Assembly (NCBI GenBank): GCA_016875915.1
Contig: VGOM01000013.1
Coordinates: 1-52,664 of the forward strand
Reading direction: 5' to 3'
DNA from: Chloroflexota bacterium
GTDB lineage: Bacteria; Chloroflexota; Dehalococcoidia; UBA2247; RBG-13-53-26
Length of the DNA: 52,664 nt
Positions 33,368 to 42,101 of the stretch are shown here, piece after piece. Below the pieces are notes generated by a model. That model did not search any database. It was not told the origin of the DNA and worked only from the letters and a program-made list of their open reading frames with translations. Within the stretch, counting starts at the first letter, position 1, and each line of letters starts with the position of its first letter. The position numbers were made by a program, and so were the translations under genes.

Positions 33368-34615
33368 TCAGCGCCCCTCGTACCGCCTGACGATGACGAC
33401 CGAGTTTATGCCTAACATGCCGAAGGAATTATTCATGATATGGTCGATCCTGTCAACGTTGGCCGGATGGTTGATCACCAGATTGGGAACGGTGCACCGG
33501 GGGTCCAGGTTGTCGATGTTTATGGTCGGATGGACAGTGTGATCATTGAAGGAGGGCAGGTTCCCGGCCAGTTCCAGGGCCCCGGCGGCGCCCATGGTAT
33601 GGCCGATGTAGCTTTTGGTGTTGTTGGTGTGGGTCTGCGGGGCGTCCTTGAAGACCTCCGCCAGCGCCAGGCACTCCTGGAGATCGCCTTGCTGGGTCCC
33701 CGTGGCGTGGCTGCTGATGATGTCGATGTCGGCGGGGGATAGCCCGGCCTTCTTCAGGGCCAGCCGCACGCACTCGGCCTGTCTCTGCGCATGTGGCAGG
33801 ATGAAGTCAAAGGCGTCGGAGTTGATGGCATAGCCCACGATCTCGCCATAGATGGTGGCTGACCTCCGCAGGGCATCGGACAGCCGCTCCAGGGTGCAGA
33901 CGCAGCCCCCCTCGGAGACGACGATGCCGTTGCGGTCCCGGTCGAAGGGACGGCAGGCCCTGTTGGGGTTGTCGTGGGAGGCCAGCGCCCCCTCGTTCTT
34001 GAAGCTGGCGAACACGCCGAAGGTGTGGATGCTCTCCGAAACACCCCCGCCAAGGGCCAGGTCTATCTCCCCCAGGAGGAGCATCTGCAAACCGTGAATG
34101 AGGCCGATGTTGCCGGCCGCGCAGGCGGCTCCCAGGGTGTAGTGCGGCCCGGTGATGCCCATGTTCATGGTCACTTCACCGGCGGGGTTGTTGGCTACCG
34201 TTCTGGGGTTGTGGTGATGCGACCAGTACTTGACGTCGTAGTTGTACTGCTTCAGGCCGAAGACCTCATTCTCGGTCTCCACGTTGCCGTGCTCCGTGAT
34301 GCCCAGGTATACGCCAACGCGAGACTTGTCCAGTCCGGCAATATCCAGTCTGGAATCAGCCACCGCCTCGTTGGCGCAGTAGATGGCGATGGAGCCGGCG
34401 CGGGTGCCGCGGCGGAGCTCCTTCTTCTTCTGGTACTTCAGGGGGTCGAAATGGCAGACGCCAGCCAGGACCTCCCCCATGTAGTGTGTTTCGATCTTCT
34501 CGATACTGGCCTTTCCGGCGAGGAGATTGTGTCGGTACTCGGAGAGGTTGTTGCCGTTGGGGGCGCTCAGTCCAATACCAGTTATGACAACTCGACTGTC
34601 GTGGCTCTTCTCGAT
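33368..34615 (-). CDS. 3-oxoacyl-ACP synthase II (FabF-like) with probable AUC start
   Basis: 415 residues. The catalytic Cys165 lies in GAACAAGNIG, and the two His lie in SHATGTQQGD and YIGHTMGAAG, so it should be a true condensing enzyme. The N-terminus SRVVITGIGLSAPNG is family-typical. The in-frame ATG upstream (34664-34666) abuts the -35 box of a strong promoter and would precede transcription start. Between that promoter and the conserved region there is no ATG, GTG or TTG in frame. An ATC (34613-34615) lies 8 nt after AAGGAGG (34624-34630) and gives an N-terminus of normal length. It opens the lipid operon. Confidence 0.85.
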   Translation of the reverse strand: MEKSHDSRVVITGIGLSAPNGNNLSEYRHNLLAGKASIEKIETHYMGEVLAGVCHFDPLKYQKKKELRRGTRAGSIAIYCANEAVADSRLDIAGLDKSRVGVYLGITEHGNVETENEVFGLKQYNYDVKYWSHHHNPRTVANNPAGEVTMNMGITGPHYTLGAACAAGNIGLIHGLQMLLLGEIDLALGGGVSESIHTFGVFASFKNEGALASHDNPNRACRPFDRDRNGIVVSEGGCVCTLERLSDALRRSATIYGEIVGYAINSDAFDFILPHAQRQAECVRLALKKAGLSPADIDIISSHATGTQQGDLQECLALAEVFKDAPQTHTNNTKSYIGHTMGAAGALELAGNLPSFNDHTVHPTINIDNLDPRCTVPNLVINHPANVDRIDHIMNNSFGMLGINSVVIVRRYEGR

Positions 34616-34643
34616 TGGTCCTGCCTCCTTCCGGGTGGAGCTA

Positions 34644-34672
34644 GGAATATCATGTCCACCGCGCATTGTCAA
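34644..34672 (-). promoter_or_regulatory. Promoter of the lipid operon
   Basis: Minus strand TTGACA (34667-34672), a 17-nt spacer and an extended -10 TGA-TATTCC (34644-34649). Transcription would start about 10-15 nt before the AAGGAGG of fabF. Confidence 0.65.
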
Positions 34673-34687
34673 ACGATGCCGGTCCCT

Positions 34688-34716
34688 TTGACAATACGCC
34701 ACTCACGTCCCATAAT
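34688..34716 (+). promoter_or_regulatory. Promoter of marC
   Basis: TTGACA (34688-34693), a 17-nt spacer and CATAAT (34711-34716). Its -35 is only 15 nt from the -35 of the divergent lipid operon promoter, so the two may compete or share control. Confidence 0.7.
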
Positions 34717-34744
34717 CAGGCATCGATTCAAGGCGGGGAGAGAG

Positions 34745-35350
34745 ATGGAAAACGGCTGGTGGCAGGATTTCGTCAAGACATTCGTCCCCCTGTTCATCGT
34801 CATTGATGCCTTCGGCAACCTGCCCTTCGTCATCTCACTGAGCCAGGACATGGTCAGGGGCGAGAGGCGCAAGATGATCAACATAGCCGTGGTGACGGCG
34901 GCGGCGGTGGGACTGGCCTTCCTCTTCCTGGGCAGATTCATTCTGGACGTGATGGGGATCTCCGTGGGGGCCTTCGCCATCGCCGGCGGCCTGATCCTGC
35001 TGGTGCTGTCCATCCGCTACATCCTGACCGGCCACATTGTGGAAGTGATCAAGGAAGAGATGGTGGCCGTGGTGCCCATCGGTACTCCTCTGACCGTGGG
35101 GCCGGCGACGATCGCCACGCTGCTGCTCCTGGCCACCCAGTTCCCGCTGTACATGGTGCTGATCTCCTTCGCCCTGAACATCGCCATAGCCTGGGTGGTG
35201 TTCATGATGAGCGGCTGGTTCGCCCGCTTCCTGGGTCAGGGTGGACTGAAGGCGGTGTCCAAGGTGTTCAGTTTGTTGCTGGCGGCCATCGCCGTGTCCA
35301 TGATCATCGACGGGGTGGACCGACTGGGGATCATCGACATCGATCTCTAG
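34745..35350 (+). CDS. MarC family membrane protein
   Basis: 201 residues with six hydrophobic segments, matching the MarC/YchE/YhgN fold. The family motifs FIVIDAFGNLPFVISL in TM1 and VPIGTPLTVGPATIATLLLLA in the middle are clear. Role unknown in spite of the historical link to multiple antibiotic resistance. ATG follows GGGGAGAG. The open frame extends upstream but homology and the promoter fix the start here. Confidence 0.9.
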   Translation: MENGWWQDFVKTFVPLFIVIDAFGNLPFVISLSQDMVRGERRKMINIAVVTAAAVGLAFLFLGRFILDVMGISVGAFAIAGGLILLVLSIRYILTGHIVEVIKEEMVAVVPIGTPLTVGPATIATLLLLATQFPLYMVLISFALNIAIAWVVFMMSGWFARFLGQGGLKAVSKVFSLLLAAIAVSMIIDGVDRLGIIDIDL

Positions 35351-35377
35351 CGGGCCCGTTCTGGCGGCCGAACTGAG

Positions 35378-36088
35378 ATGGGACTCAACCAACTGAGCAT
35401 CAGTAGCCGGCTGGAGGAGATCAGGCGGGAGTCCTCCCTGGACCTGCTCGGGGTGGCGGACGCGGGGCGGGCGGCGCAGGACTGCCTGGAACTGACCGGC
35501 CCCATCAGCGAGAGGTTCCCCAGGGCAATCGTGGTCGCGGTGCGGGTGTCGCCGGGCGTGCTCGGCACGCTGGTGGACGGTCCGAATCTGCTCTACCTTC
35601 ACCACTACCGGCATCTCAACTTCCAACTGGATCGTGGAGCGCTGCGGATTGCACAGGAGATCGAGCGGATGGGCCATGCCGCCGTGCCCATAGCGGCTTC
35701 TCAGGTGGTGGACTGGACAGCCATGCGGGGCCACGTGTCTCACAAGGAGATGGCCGGCCTGGCCGGACTGGGCTGGCGCGGGAGGAACAACCTGCTGGTC
35801 ACAGGCCAGTTTGGGGCCCAGGTGAGGCTGGCCTCCGTGCTGACCGATCTGCCCCTGGAGCCCGGAGCGCCACTTTCCGCTGGCTGCCAAGGGTGTCAGC
35901 GCTGTCTGGCAGCCTGTCCGGCAGGAGCCATCAGGGGCGAGCCGGAGGAATTCGACCACCAGTTATGCTACGGGCAGCTCAAGGAGTTCAGCAAGACGAG
36001 GCGCATCAGCCAGTACATCTGCGGGCTGTGCGTCAAAGCCTGCAGTGGCCCGCTTCAAGACGGGGCGGGTCCGATATCAGTCAGCTGA
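35378..36088 (+). CDS. Short QueG-like iron-sulfur protein
   Basis: 236 residues. The middle shows the QueG/reductive dehalogenase-like region GLAGLGWRGRNNLLVTGQFGAQVRLASVL, followed by a ferredoxin domain CQGCQRCLAACP and a second set CGLCVKAC. Full QueG proteins are about 100 residues longer, with a C-terminal HEAT-like domain missing here. The N-terminal cobalamin region is only partly recognisable. It may be a degenerate or specialised corrinoid/Fe-S reductase. The DUF4416 gene starts 10 nt after it. Confidence 0.75.
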   Translation: MGLNQLSISSRLEEIRRESSLDLLGVADAGRAAQDCLELTGPISERFPRAIVVAVRVSPGVLGTLVDGPNLLYLHHYRHLNFQLDRGALRIAQEIERMGHAAVPIAASQVVDWTAMRGHVSHKEMAGLAGLGWRGRNNLLVTGQFGAQVRLASVLTDLPLEPGAPLSAGCQGCQRCLAACPAGAIRGEPEEFDHQLCYGQLKEFSKTRRISQYICGLCVKACSGPLQDGAGPISVS

Positions 36089-36098
36089 GGGACAGTCG

Positions 36099-36632
36099 AT
36101 GGGCCAAGCCAGAGAGCCGCAGCCGGTGAAGGCCTTTGTTGGCGTGCTCACATCCCGCTTGTCACTCCTGCGCCGAGTGGACGAACTGCTGAGTGAGAGA
36201 CTAGGACCGATCGACGTGGAAAGTGAGACGCTGGACTTCGACTACACCGGGTACTACGAGAAGGAGATGGGGCCGGGCCTGAAGAAGCGCTTCCTGGGGT
36301 TCGAGAGGCTGGTGCCCCCCGAAGCGCTGGTGGAGATGAAGCTCTTCACCAATGAGTTGGAACGGGCAGTGTCCGAGGAAGGCCGGCGTACGGTCAACCT
36401 GGACCCCGGCTACCTGACGGCGGCCAGAGTGGTGCTGGCCAGTACGAAGGACTATGCGCACCGAATCTACCTGGGCAAAGGGATCTACGGCGAGATCACC
36501 CTGCTCTACCGGGACAGGGGATTCCAGGAGTTGCCCTGGACGTATCCCGACTACCGCAGCCAGCCGTACCATGAGTACCTCACGCGGCTGCGGAGGACCT
36601 ATCTGGCGCAGATAGCGTCAAAAGGCTCTTGA
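36099..36632 (+). CDS. DUF4416 family protein
   Basis: 177 residues. Conserved DUF4416 features are VKAFVGVLTS at the start, SETLDFDYTGYYEKEMG, then NLDPGYLTAARVVLASTKDYAHRIYL and GIYGEITLLYR. The family is uncharacterised. ATG 36099 is 12 nt after GAGGGA; the longer frame overlaps the QueG-like gene. Its stop codon overlaps the next promoter. Confidence 0.9.
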   Translation: MGQAREPQPVKAFVGVLTSRLSLLRRVDELLSERLGPIDVESETLDFDYTGYYEKEMGPGLKKRFLGFERLVPPEALVEMKLFTNELERAVSEEGRRTVNLDPGYLTAARVVLASTKDYAHRIYLGKGIYGEITLLYRDRGFQELPWTYPDYRSQPYHEYLTRLRRTYLAQIASKGS

Positions 36633-36658
36633 CAGCCAGCGTTCGGCGTGCATATTAT
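36629..36658 (+). promoter_or_regulatory. Promoter of the DUF5679 gene
   Basis: TTGACA (36629-36634), an 18-nt spacer and TATTAT (36653-36658), overlapping the end of the upstream gene. Confidence 0.65.
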
Positions 36659-36729
36659 TCGCACAGCGTGGCTGCGAACGTGGTTGAGCGTGGACAGCGG
36701 CGCGAGAAGGAAAAAGGAGGGCGAGGCAA

Positions 36730-36870
36730 ATGGCACAGGCGTACTGCGTGAAATGCCGCAAGAAGAGGGAGATCCAGAATCCCAAACAGGTCACTCTGAA
36801 GAACAAGCGGCCGGCGATCAGCGGCACCTGCCCAGTGTGCAAGACCAAGGTGTTCCGCATCGGCAAGTGA
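36730..36870 (+). CDS. DUF5679 small zinc-ribbon-like protein
   Basis: 46 residues: YCVKCRKKREIQNPKQVTLK, then RPAISGTCPVCKTKVFRIGK. Two CxxC pairs bind a metal. The protein is strongly basic, as ribosome- or nucleic acid-associated small proteins are. AAGGAGGG lies before the ATG, and the gene has its own consensus-like promoter, which suggests high expression. Confidence 0.88.
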   Translation: MAQAYCVKCRKKREIQNPKQVTLKNKRPAISGTCPVCKTKVFRIGK

Positions 36871-37004
36871 TAGGAGCCGCCTGACGGTGGTTCGGACGAT
36901 GGCCTGAGCAAGGCTGCAAAGAGAAGCTGAGAAGAGAGGTCATCCAGGGGAGGTGTTTGCCTGTTTCCCCGGGTGACCGATTCTTTTGTGCCGGTCAGCC
37001 GGGC

Positions 37005-37712
37005 TCAGTCTGGAGTGGTGGCTTCCTGGCAGGGTTCGCCGATGATGGGTTTGACCACAGGCTGAAATACGGCCTTGCCTTCGCCGGTGTACTGCAGCGA
37101 AGCCTCGGCATCGAAGTCCAGAGTCAGTGCTGTGGTGCAGTCGGCCTTGATCTCGAACTGGCCGACCACCTTGAGCTCACCGCTGGGCAACTTGATCTCG
37201 GCTTCAATCTCGTCATTGACGGTGACGTTGTCCACGATGAGCCGGACCTGGGTATAGTGGCCGGGGTCGAGCTCTTCCTCGCCCAGGAGTTCCTGGACGT
37301 CCCTGAGAGCTATGAGGTCGAAGGTCACGGGTTGTGAGATCACCGTTATCCAACCGTCGTCACTAGCGCTATCGTCACCGGCCCGGTGGACCTGAATCTC
37401 GGAGACGGTGACATCCAGCGTCTGAACCTCGCCCGGGGCGTCGGTGACCCAGACTGCCAGAGAGCCCGAGCGCACCGTGTGCGTGGATGTGAGGGAGGCG
37501 ACAGCGAAGTAGGCGATCAGCCCCAGAGCCACGGCGGCGGCAACGGGGGCCCAGACCATGGGGCGGAACCAGAGGGGACGCGGCGCCGGCCGGCTGGCGG
37601 CTTCGACAAGCTGTCTGCGGAGTCTCTCCTTGAACTGAGGTGAGGCAGTCTCCGGTTTGTAGATATCCTTGAGCATCTTCTCCAAGTCGCTGTCGTTGTA
37701 CTCTTCGGTCAC
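37005..37712 (-). CDS. Anti-sigma-like membrane protein with DUF4382 domain
   Basis: 235 residues. The N-terminal about 45 residues (LEKMLKDIYKPETASPQFKERLRRQL) resemble the cytoplasmic part of anti-sigma factors, followed by a TM segment (MVWAPVAAAVALGLIAYFAVA, about 52-72) and an extracytoplasmic DUF4382 domain (SLAVWVTDAPGEVQTLDVTVSEIQVH onward). It lies 41 nt after an ECF sigma gene on the same strand, so it most likely restrains that sigma factor and senses an external signal with DUF4382. Confidence 0.82.
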   Translation of the reverse strand: MTEEYNDSDLEKMLKDIYKPETASPQFKERLRRQLVEAASRPAPRPLWFRPMVWAPVAAAVALGLIAYFAVASLTSTHTVRSGSLAVWVTDAPGEVQTLDVTVSEIQVHRAGDDSASDDGWITVISQPVTFDLIALRDVQELLGEEELDPGHYTQVRLIVDNVTVNDEIEAEIKLPSGELKVVGQFEIKADCTTALTLDFDAEASLQYTGEGKAVFQPVVKPIIGEPCQEATTPD

Positions 37713-37753
37713 ATCGTCCCTCTATCCATCATAGTCGTTGGTGCCCCTCGATA

Positions 37754-38344
37754 TCACTCACCCCACGCGGGCAGGTTCTCCTTCAGGGCCCTTCTGGCCC
37801 GGCTGAGCAATCCCTCGACGGACTTGGGGGAACGCCGCATAATCTTGCAGATCTCCAGAACGGGCAGTTCGTCCACATACTTCAGTATCAGCACCTGCCG
37901 GTAGTCCCAGGGCAGTCGGGCCAAGGCCTGCTGGACAACGGCGGCGGTGTCTATGGAATCCGTGGGATTGGTGTAGGGGACCCTCTCCGCCTGCTGTTCG
38001 CCGGACTCCAGAGCGTCGACATTGAAGGAGCGATCGATGTGCTTGGCCTCGCTGGCCTTTCGTCGGTAGAAATCAGCCACCTTGTGGTAGGCGATGCTGC
38101 ACAGCCAGGTATAGGTGCTGCTCTGGCCGCGGAAGCGCTTGGAAGACCTGACGGCAGCCAGAAAGGTGTCCTGAACGATGTCCTCGGCGGTGCTCCGGTC
38201 TCTGTCCACCTGGTTGTAGACCAGCGAGTAGAGTCGGTCGAAATAGGTGGTGTACAATTCCTCGATGGCCGACGGGTCGTTGCGGTGCAGCCTTCGCACC
38301 AGATCGACCTCTTGTGGCCGGGTTCCCGTCTTGGTGCTGGTCAT
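37754..38344 (-). CDS. ECF-type RNA polymerase sigma factor
   Basis: 196 residues. Region 2 reads AIEELYTTYFDRLYSLVYNQV and DIVQDTFLAAVRS, region 4 LPWDYRQVLILKYVDELPVLEICKIM and SVEGLLSRARRALKE (longer stretches abbreviated). ATG 38344 precedes MTSTKTG; an upstream in-frame start is less likely. It forms an operon with the anti-sigma-like gene. Confidence 0.9.
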   Translation of the reverse strand: MTSTKTGTRPQEVDLVRRLHRNDPSAIEELYTTYFDRLYSLVYNQVDRDRSTAEDIVQDTFLAAVRSSKRFRGQSSTYTWLCSIAYHKVADFYRRKASEAKHIDRSFNVDALESGEQQAERVPYTNPTDSIDTAAVVQQALARLPWDYRQVLILKYVDELPVLEICKIMRRSPKSVEGLLSRARRALKENLPAWGE

Positions 38345-38488
38345 GTCAGGTTCTTCCCACGCCGGGTTTGTGGAATGTCGATGATACTTCAGGGCAAGTG
38401 TATCTCTTGGGAACACGGAGGGCAACCCCCTGGGGCCGCGAGGGTGGGCAGTGCATCGGAGGCCGCCGGGGAGATGTGGTGATCCAGC

Positions 38489-39232
38489 ATGGCTTGTGAT
38501 GCCATCATATCCGACTGGAATGGGACCATCGTGGGCTACCGGGACGAGAAGCCCATTCTGCAGAACATAGCCAGGGGAGTTTTCAAGTCATCCCTGCCGT
38601 TTCACCCCCTGAGAATGGTGAGCATCCTCAGGGCGCAGAGGGAACTGGAGACCCTGTACACAGAAGGGCGACGGAAGGGCGATTTCGACTACATCAGGGA
38701 GATGTTCAGGGTCTTCAACGGCAGGATTGTTGCCGGCGTGCCGGTGCCGCTGGTACTCGCCTTGGTGGACAGATACGCTGCGCAGCCGGGGACACAGAAT
38801 GAACTCGACCTGAGGGTGCTCCGGCCGATCAGTGAGGCTCATCGCGAGGGGAAGGTGACCGGGGTCTACTCCGCCGGGTACAGGTACGGCATCGAGATGA
38901 TCCTGACAGTGGCGGGTTTCCGCCAGGACTTCGACTTCTGTGAGGCCGACGACCTGAGGGAAGAGAAGGGCAGGGCGGTCGGATTCATGCTGAACATCTA
39001 CAGAAACAAGCCCCGGTTGCTGGCTGAGCTGCTGAGCAGAAGGGGCCTGGATGCTCGCAGGGTGGCCTACCTTGGTGACAGCGAGGACGATGAAGGCTGC
39101 TTCGAGATGGTGCAGTATCCCGTGGTGCCCTTCCTGGCGCCGGAGGAGGCGAAGCAGCGCTATGCCCGGAAGTACCGGGCCTTCGTGCCGGAGAGCGAAA
39201 AGGAACTGAGCGATTTCCTCAGGAGGAGATAG
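38489..39232 (+). CDS. HAD-superfamily hydrolase-like protein
   Basis: 247 residues. Motif I is SDWNGT (Asp9, with Asn in place of the second Asp of DxD), motif II is YSAGYRYG, and motif IV is GDSEDDEGCFEMV. A Lys for motif III lies in the REEKGRAVG region. Asn at the general acid/base position suggests altered activity, for instance a phosphonatase-like or non-hydrolytic role. Four-helix cap region between residues 20 and 110. Convergent with the beta-propeller gene. Confidence 0.8.
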   Translation: MACDAIISDWNGTIVGYRDEKPILQNIARGVFKSSLPFHPLRMVSILRAQRELETLYTEGRRKGDFDYIREMFRVFNGRIVAGVPVPLVLALVDRYAAQPGTQNELDLRVLRPISEAHREGKVTGVYSAGYRYGIEMILTVAGFRQDFDFCEADDLREEKGRAVGFMLNIYRNKPRLLAELLSRRGLDARRVAYLGDSEDDEGCFEMVQYPVVPFLAPEEAKQRYARKYRAFVPESEKELSDFLRRR

Positions 39233-39263
39233 CACGGAGCTGGGGGAGTCCCCAGCTCCGTGC
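39232..39263. terminator. Bidirectional terminator hairpin
   Basis: Perfect 14-bp stem GCACGGAGCTGGGG with loop GAGT, between the convergent genes ending at 39232 and 39274. Confidence 0.8.
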
Positions 39264-39273
39264 ATCGGTGCCC

Positions 39274-41175
39274 CTACCGCAGGCTCACCTCACCGATCTC
39301 ATCGAGGGTGTCCAGATCGTTCATCTTCACCTTGACGTCCGAGATGGTGTAGAGCACGTCATCGATGAAGACGGATCTCTCCACGAAGCAGCCCGCGGAG
39401 TAGAAGTAGCCGTACTGGCTGAAGTCCGCGCCGGTGCAGTGAGTGATGCCGCCCCGGAACTCCAGTCCATCTTCAAGGGAGATTTTGAACACATAGGCAC
39501 CCTGCCACACGGGCTCTCCGTAAGCGTGGGGAGGAACGCCGTAGGGATAATCCTTGGCATCGATCTGGGCCACCTGGACAGGGATGACCAGGAGGTTGCG
39601 CGACCTGTCGAACAGCAGGGCTTTGTGGTCCGTCAGGACGGGCGAGTCGGTCCCTCTGTCGCCGATCTCGTACTTTGCGATCTCCTTGGGAGCACTGACG
39701 TCGCTGACGTCGAAGAGCGATATCTTCACCCCCTGGTACCAGGCGAAGTCCTCGCTGGCCGCCACTGTCTCTTTGCCGATGCCGATGATGTGGTTCTCAT
39801 CGTAGGGGTGGAGGTAGTCTGAATAGCCGGTGACCTTCAGCTCCCCCAGAACCTTGGGGTTGTAGGGGTCCTTCAGGTCGATGACGAACAGGGGATCGAT
39901 GCTCCTGAAGGTGACCAGATAGCACCTGTTGCCCATGAACCTGGCCGAGTGAATCTGCTCCCCGGGGGCCAGATTCTCCAGTCGACCCGCGATGTTCAGA
40001 TCTCCGTCCAGGATGTAGACCTGGTTGGTGAGGGTGACGCCGCCTTCCGGGCGGAAATCGTCGGTGGTGGTAGCCACTCTGAAGTACCCCTGATACTCAT
40101 CCATGGAGAACTGGTTGAGCAGCCTGCCGGGGACCTCTCCGCTGCCGTTCAACTCAATCACGCCGTCGTCAATGTGAATCCTGTGAATGGCGGTCTTTGA
40201 GGTGTAGTAGACCCTCTCCGGCATGACCCCCGTCATGGCCGTGGCTTCCATGGCCTGTCCGGGGTAGGTGATGTAGATGTTGCTCGTCGAAACGTAGAGG
40301 CCGCTGGCAGCGCCCACCAGCAGTGTCTGGCGGGCCGGCTCCTGTGCGTCGTCCTCAAGATTGATGGCCATGATAGTGGTGTACATGTAGGAGTAGTCCG
40401 GGACATCGGAATGCCAGATGTCGGAGGCGGGTACGTCGGTGACACTGCCGTCCGAGTAGATACCCGGAGTGACCGGTTCATTGTCAATGCCGTACACCGA
40501 TCCGTTGACGATGACGTAGACGAAGCCGCCGATCATCCTGGAGCCGATGTAGTAGCCGTCAACGGCCAGATCCCGTTTCAGGGCCGGCTTCTCCCTGTTG
40601 GAGATGTCGTAGACCTTGATGGTCACCCTCTGCTCTTGAGGGGCGATGGAGCGGAGCCCGGGCTCATATGGCTCGATGCCATATACCGGCGCGGTGTTCT
40701 CAAAGACGGCCAGCCGGTCTCCCTTGATGAAGATCCCGGCGATACTACCGCCCTCCACCTCTATCTCGGAGAGCACGACAGCTTCATCCGCGGGGTAGGC
40801 CCTGACGATGACAACCCTGTTGTCGATGACGATGTAGAGGTACTGCCCGTCCGTCTTGACGATGTCCGCCTCATCAACACCTTCAACCTGGATGTTGGTC
40901 GTTGAGTATTCCGGGGCCAGTGAGGCCCAGGCCTTGCCGTCCTCTGCTATCCCGAGCGTAGGACCGTTGCGCCAGTCATTGGTGTAGTAGTAGGGATACG
41001 GCGTCGCATTCTTGACGAAATCGGCCAGGTCCTCGTAGGACGCGAACCGCTGCAGGTCCGTGGTTGTGCTGCTTCCTTGTGGAGTCTGCGGCCTGGTCAG
41101 TCCGATGGCCAGGGCCACCACGAAAGCGATCAGCAATGCGAAATACGATAACTTCCTGACATACTCCCTCTTCAT
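39274..41175 (-). CDS. Secreted beta-propeller domain protein (PF09826-like)
   Basis: 633 residues. An N-terminal membrane anchor or signal (KLSYFALLIAFVVALAIGL, about residues 8-26) is followed by the conserved opening of this family, EYSTTNIQVEGVDEADIVKTD (around residue 95), and a propeller of many WD-like blades containing YDISNREKPAL and LKDPYNPKVLGELK. Such proteins are found outside the membrane of archaea and anaerobic bacteria; function is unknown. GGAGGTGA precedes the ATG. Single gene. Confidence 0.88.
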   Translation of the reverse strand: MKREYVRKLSYFALLIAFVVALAIGLTRPQTPQGSSTTTDLQRFASYEDLADFVKNATPYPYYYTNDWRNGPTLGIAEDGKAWASLAPEYSTTNIQVEGVDEADIVKTDGQYLYIVIDNRVVIVRAYPADEAVVLSEIEVEGGSIAGIFIKGDRLAVFENTAPVYGIEPYEPGLRSIAPQEQRVTIKVYDISNREKPALKRDLAVDGYYIGSRMIGGFVYVIVNGSVYGIDNEPVTPGIYSDGSVTDVPASDIWHSDVPDYSYMYTTIMAINLEDDAQEPARQTLLVGAASGLYVSTSNIYITYPGQAMEATAMTGVMPERVYYTSKTAIHRIHIDDGVIELNGSGEVPGRLLNQFSMDEYQGYFRVATTTDDFRPEGGVTLTNQVYILDGDLNIAGRLENLAPGEQIHSARFMGNRCYLVTFRSIDPLFVIDLKDPYNPKVLGELKVTGYSDYLHPYDENHIIGIGKETVAASEDFAWYQGVKISLFDVSDVSAPKEIAKYEIGDRGTDSPVLTDHKALLFDRSRNLLVIPVQVAQIDAKDYPYGVPPHAYGEPVWQGAYVFKISLEDGLEFRGGITHCTGADFSQYGYFYSAGCFVERSVFIDDVLYTISDVKVKMNDLDTLDEIGEVSLR

Positions 41176-41372
41176 TGGTGTTCACCTCCGGCGAATGTGG
41201 CTATTTGCCCTTCTTGCCCATATAGACGAAACCGGGCCGGCAAAAGTTCAATCCGGGCGTTTGCCGAAGGCCAGCGGCTCAGCGAGGTGCCCAGGTGGCA
41301 GGCCTGGGCGGAGGGATGCGGGGGAAAGGCCTGGGGTTCGCCCCCCTGGCGCAACCAATGGTTGCCGGGGGG

Positions 41373-42101
41373 TCAGGACTTGAGGTCGCCTTTCACCCCG
41401 ATGACGATCTCCTCCAGCGGAATCTCCCTACCGCTCAGGGCGATGGCCTGCTGAGCCATGCGGGTCAGTCCGAAGCAGCAGGGCACTTCCATGCGGAGGA
41501 CGGTGAGGCTCCTGACGCGGGACTGGCGGAGGATCTCTGTCAGCTTCCTCTGGTGAGCCTGGTAGTCGTCCAGCTTGGGGCAGGCCACCAGCAGGGCCCG
41601 GTCGGCCAGGAAGCGCTGGTGGAATGCGGCATAGGCAAACGGGACGCAATCGGCCACCAGGAGCAGGTCGGCGTCCTTGAGGAACGGCGCTGTCGGTGGC
41701 ACCAGGGTTAGCTGCACCGGCCAGTGGCCTAGCATTGATGGCTGGTCCGCAGTCTCTGTCGCGGACGGACGGGCGCACGCCCTTTCAAAGCGGGTGACGG
41801 TGGCCGATGGGCAGCCACAGGGGAGCTTGTCGCCTTCGTGGTCGTGTTCCGATTCGTCCAGATGGTGCTTCGTGGCCTCCTCATCGAACTCCTCCGCCTC
41901 CCTCTCCTCGATGGTTATGGCGTCCATGGGGCATTCACCGAGGCAGGCGCCAAGGCCATCGCAGTACGTCTCGCTGACCAGCTTGGCCTTGCCGTCGACT
42001 ATCCGGAGGGCCCCCTCGACACAGGCTGGGACGCAGACCCCGCAGCCGTTGCACTTGTCCTCATCTATCTTGACGATCTTCCGCAATGCCTTGGTCTTCA
42101 T
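41373..42101 (-). CDS. Ferredoxin-domain protein with C-terminal Cys-rich region
   Basis: 242 residues. Two 4Fe-4S motifs at the N-terminus, CNGCGVCVPACVEGAL and CDGLGACLGECPMDAI (the second has CxxxxxC spacing and is slightly irregular), then an acidic His-rich linker (HHLDESEHDHEGD) and CGCPS. The C-terminal half contains VACPKLDD and VPCCFGLTRMA, as in stand-alone Fe-S proteins of anaerobes. GGGAGG precedes ATG 42101. The His-rich linker may bind metal. Specific role unknown. Confidence 0.8.
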   Translation of the reverse strand: MKTKALRKIVKIDEDKCNGCGVCVPACVEGALRIVDGKAKLVSETYCDGLGACLGECPMDAITIEEREAEEFDEEATKHHLDESEHDHEGDKLPCGCPSATVTRFERACARPSATETADQPSMLGHWPVQLTLVPPTAPFLKDADLLLVADCVPFAYAAFHQRFLADRALLVACPKLDDYQAHQRKLTEILRQSRVRSLTVLRMEVPCCFGLTRMAQQAIALSGREIPLEEIVIGVKGDLKS

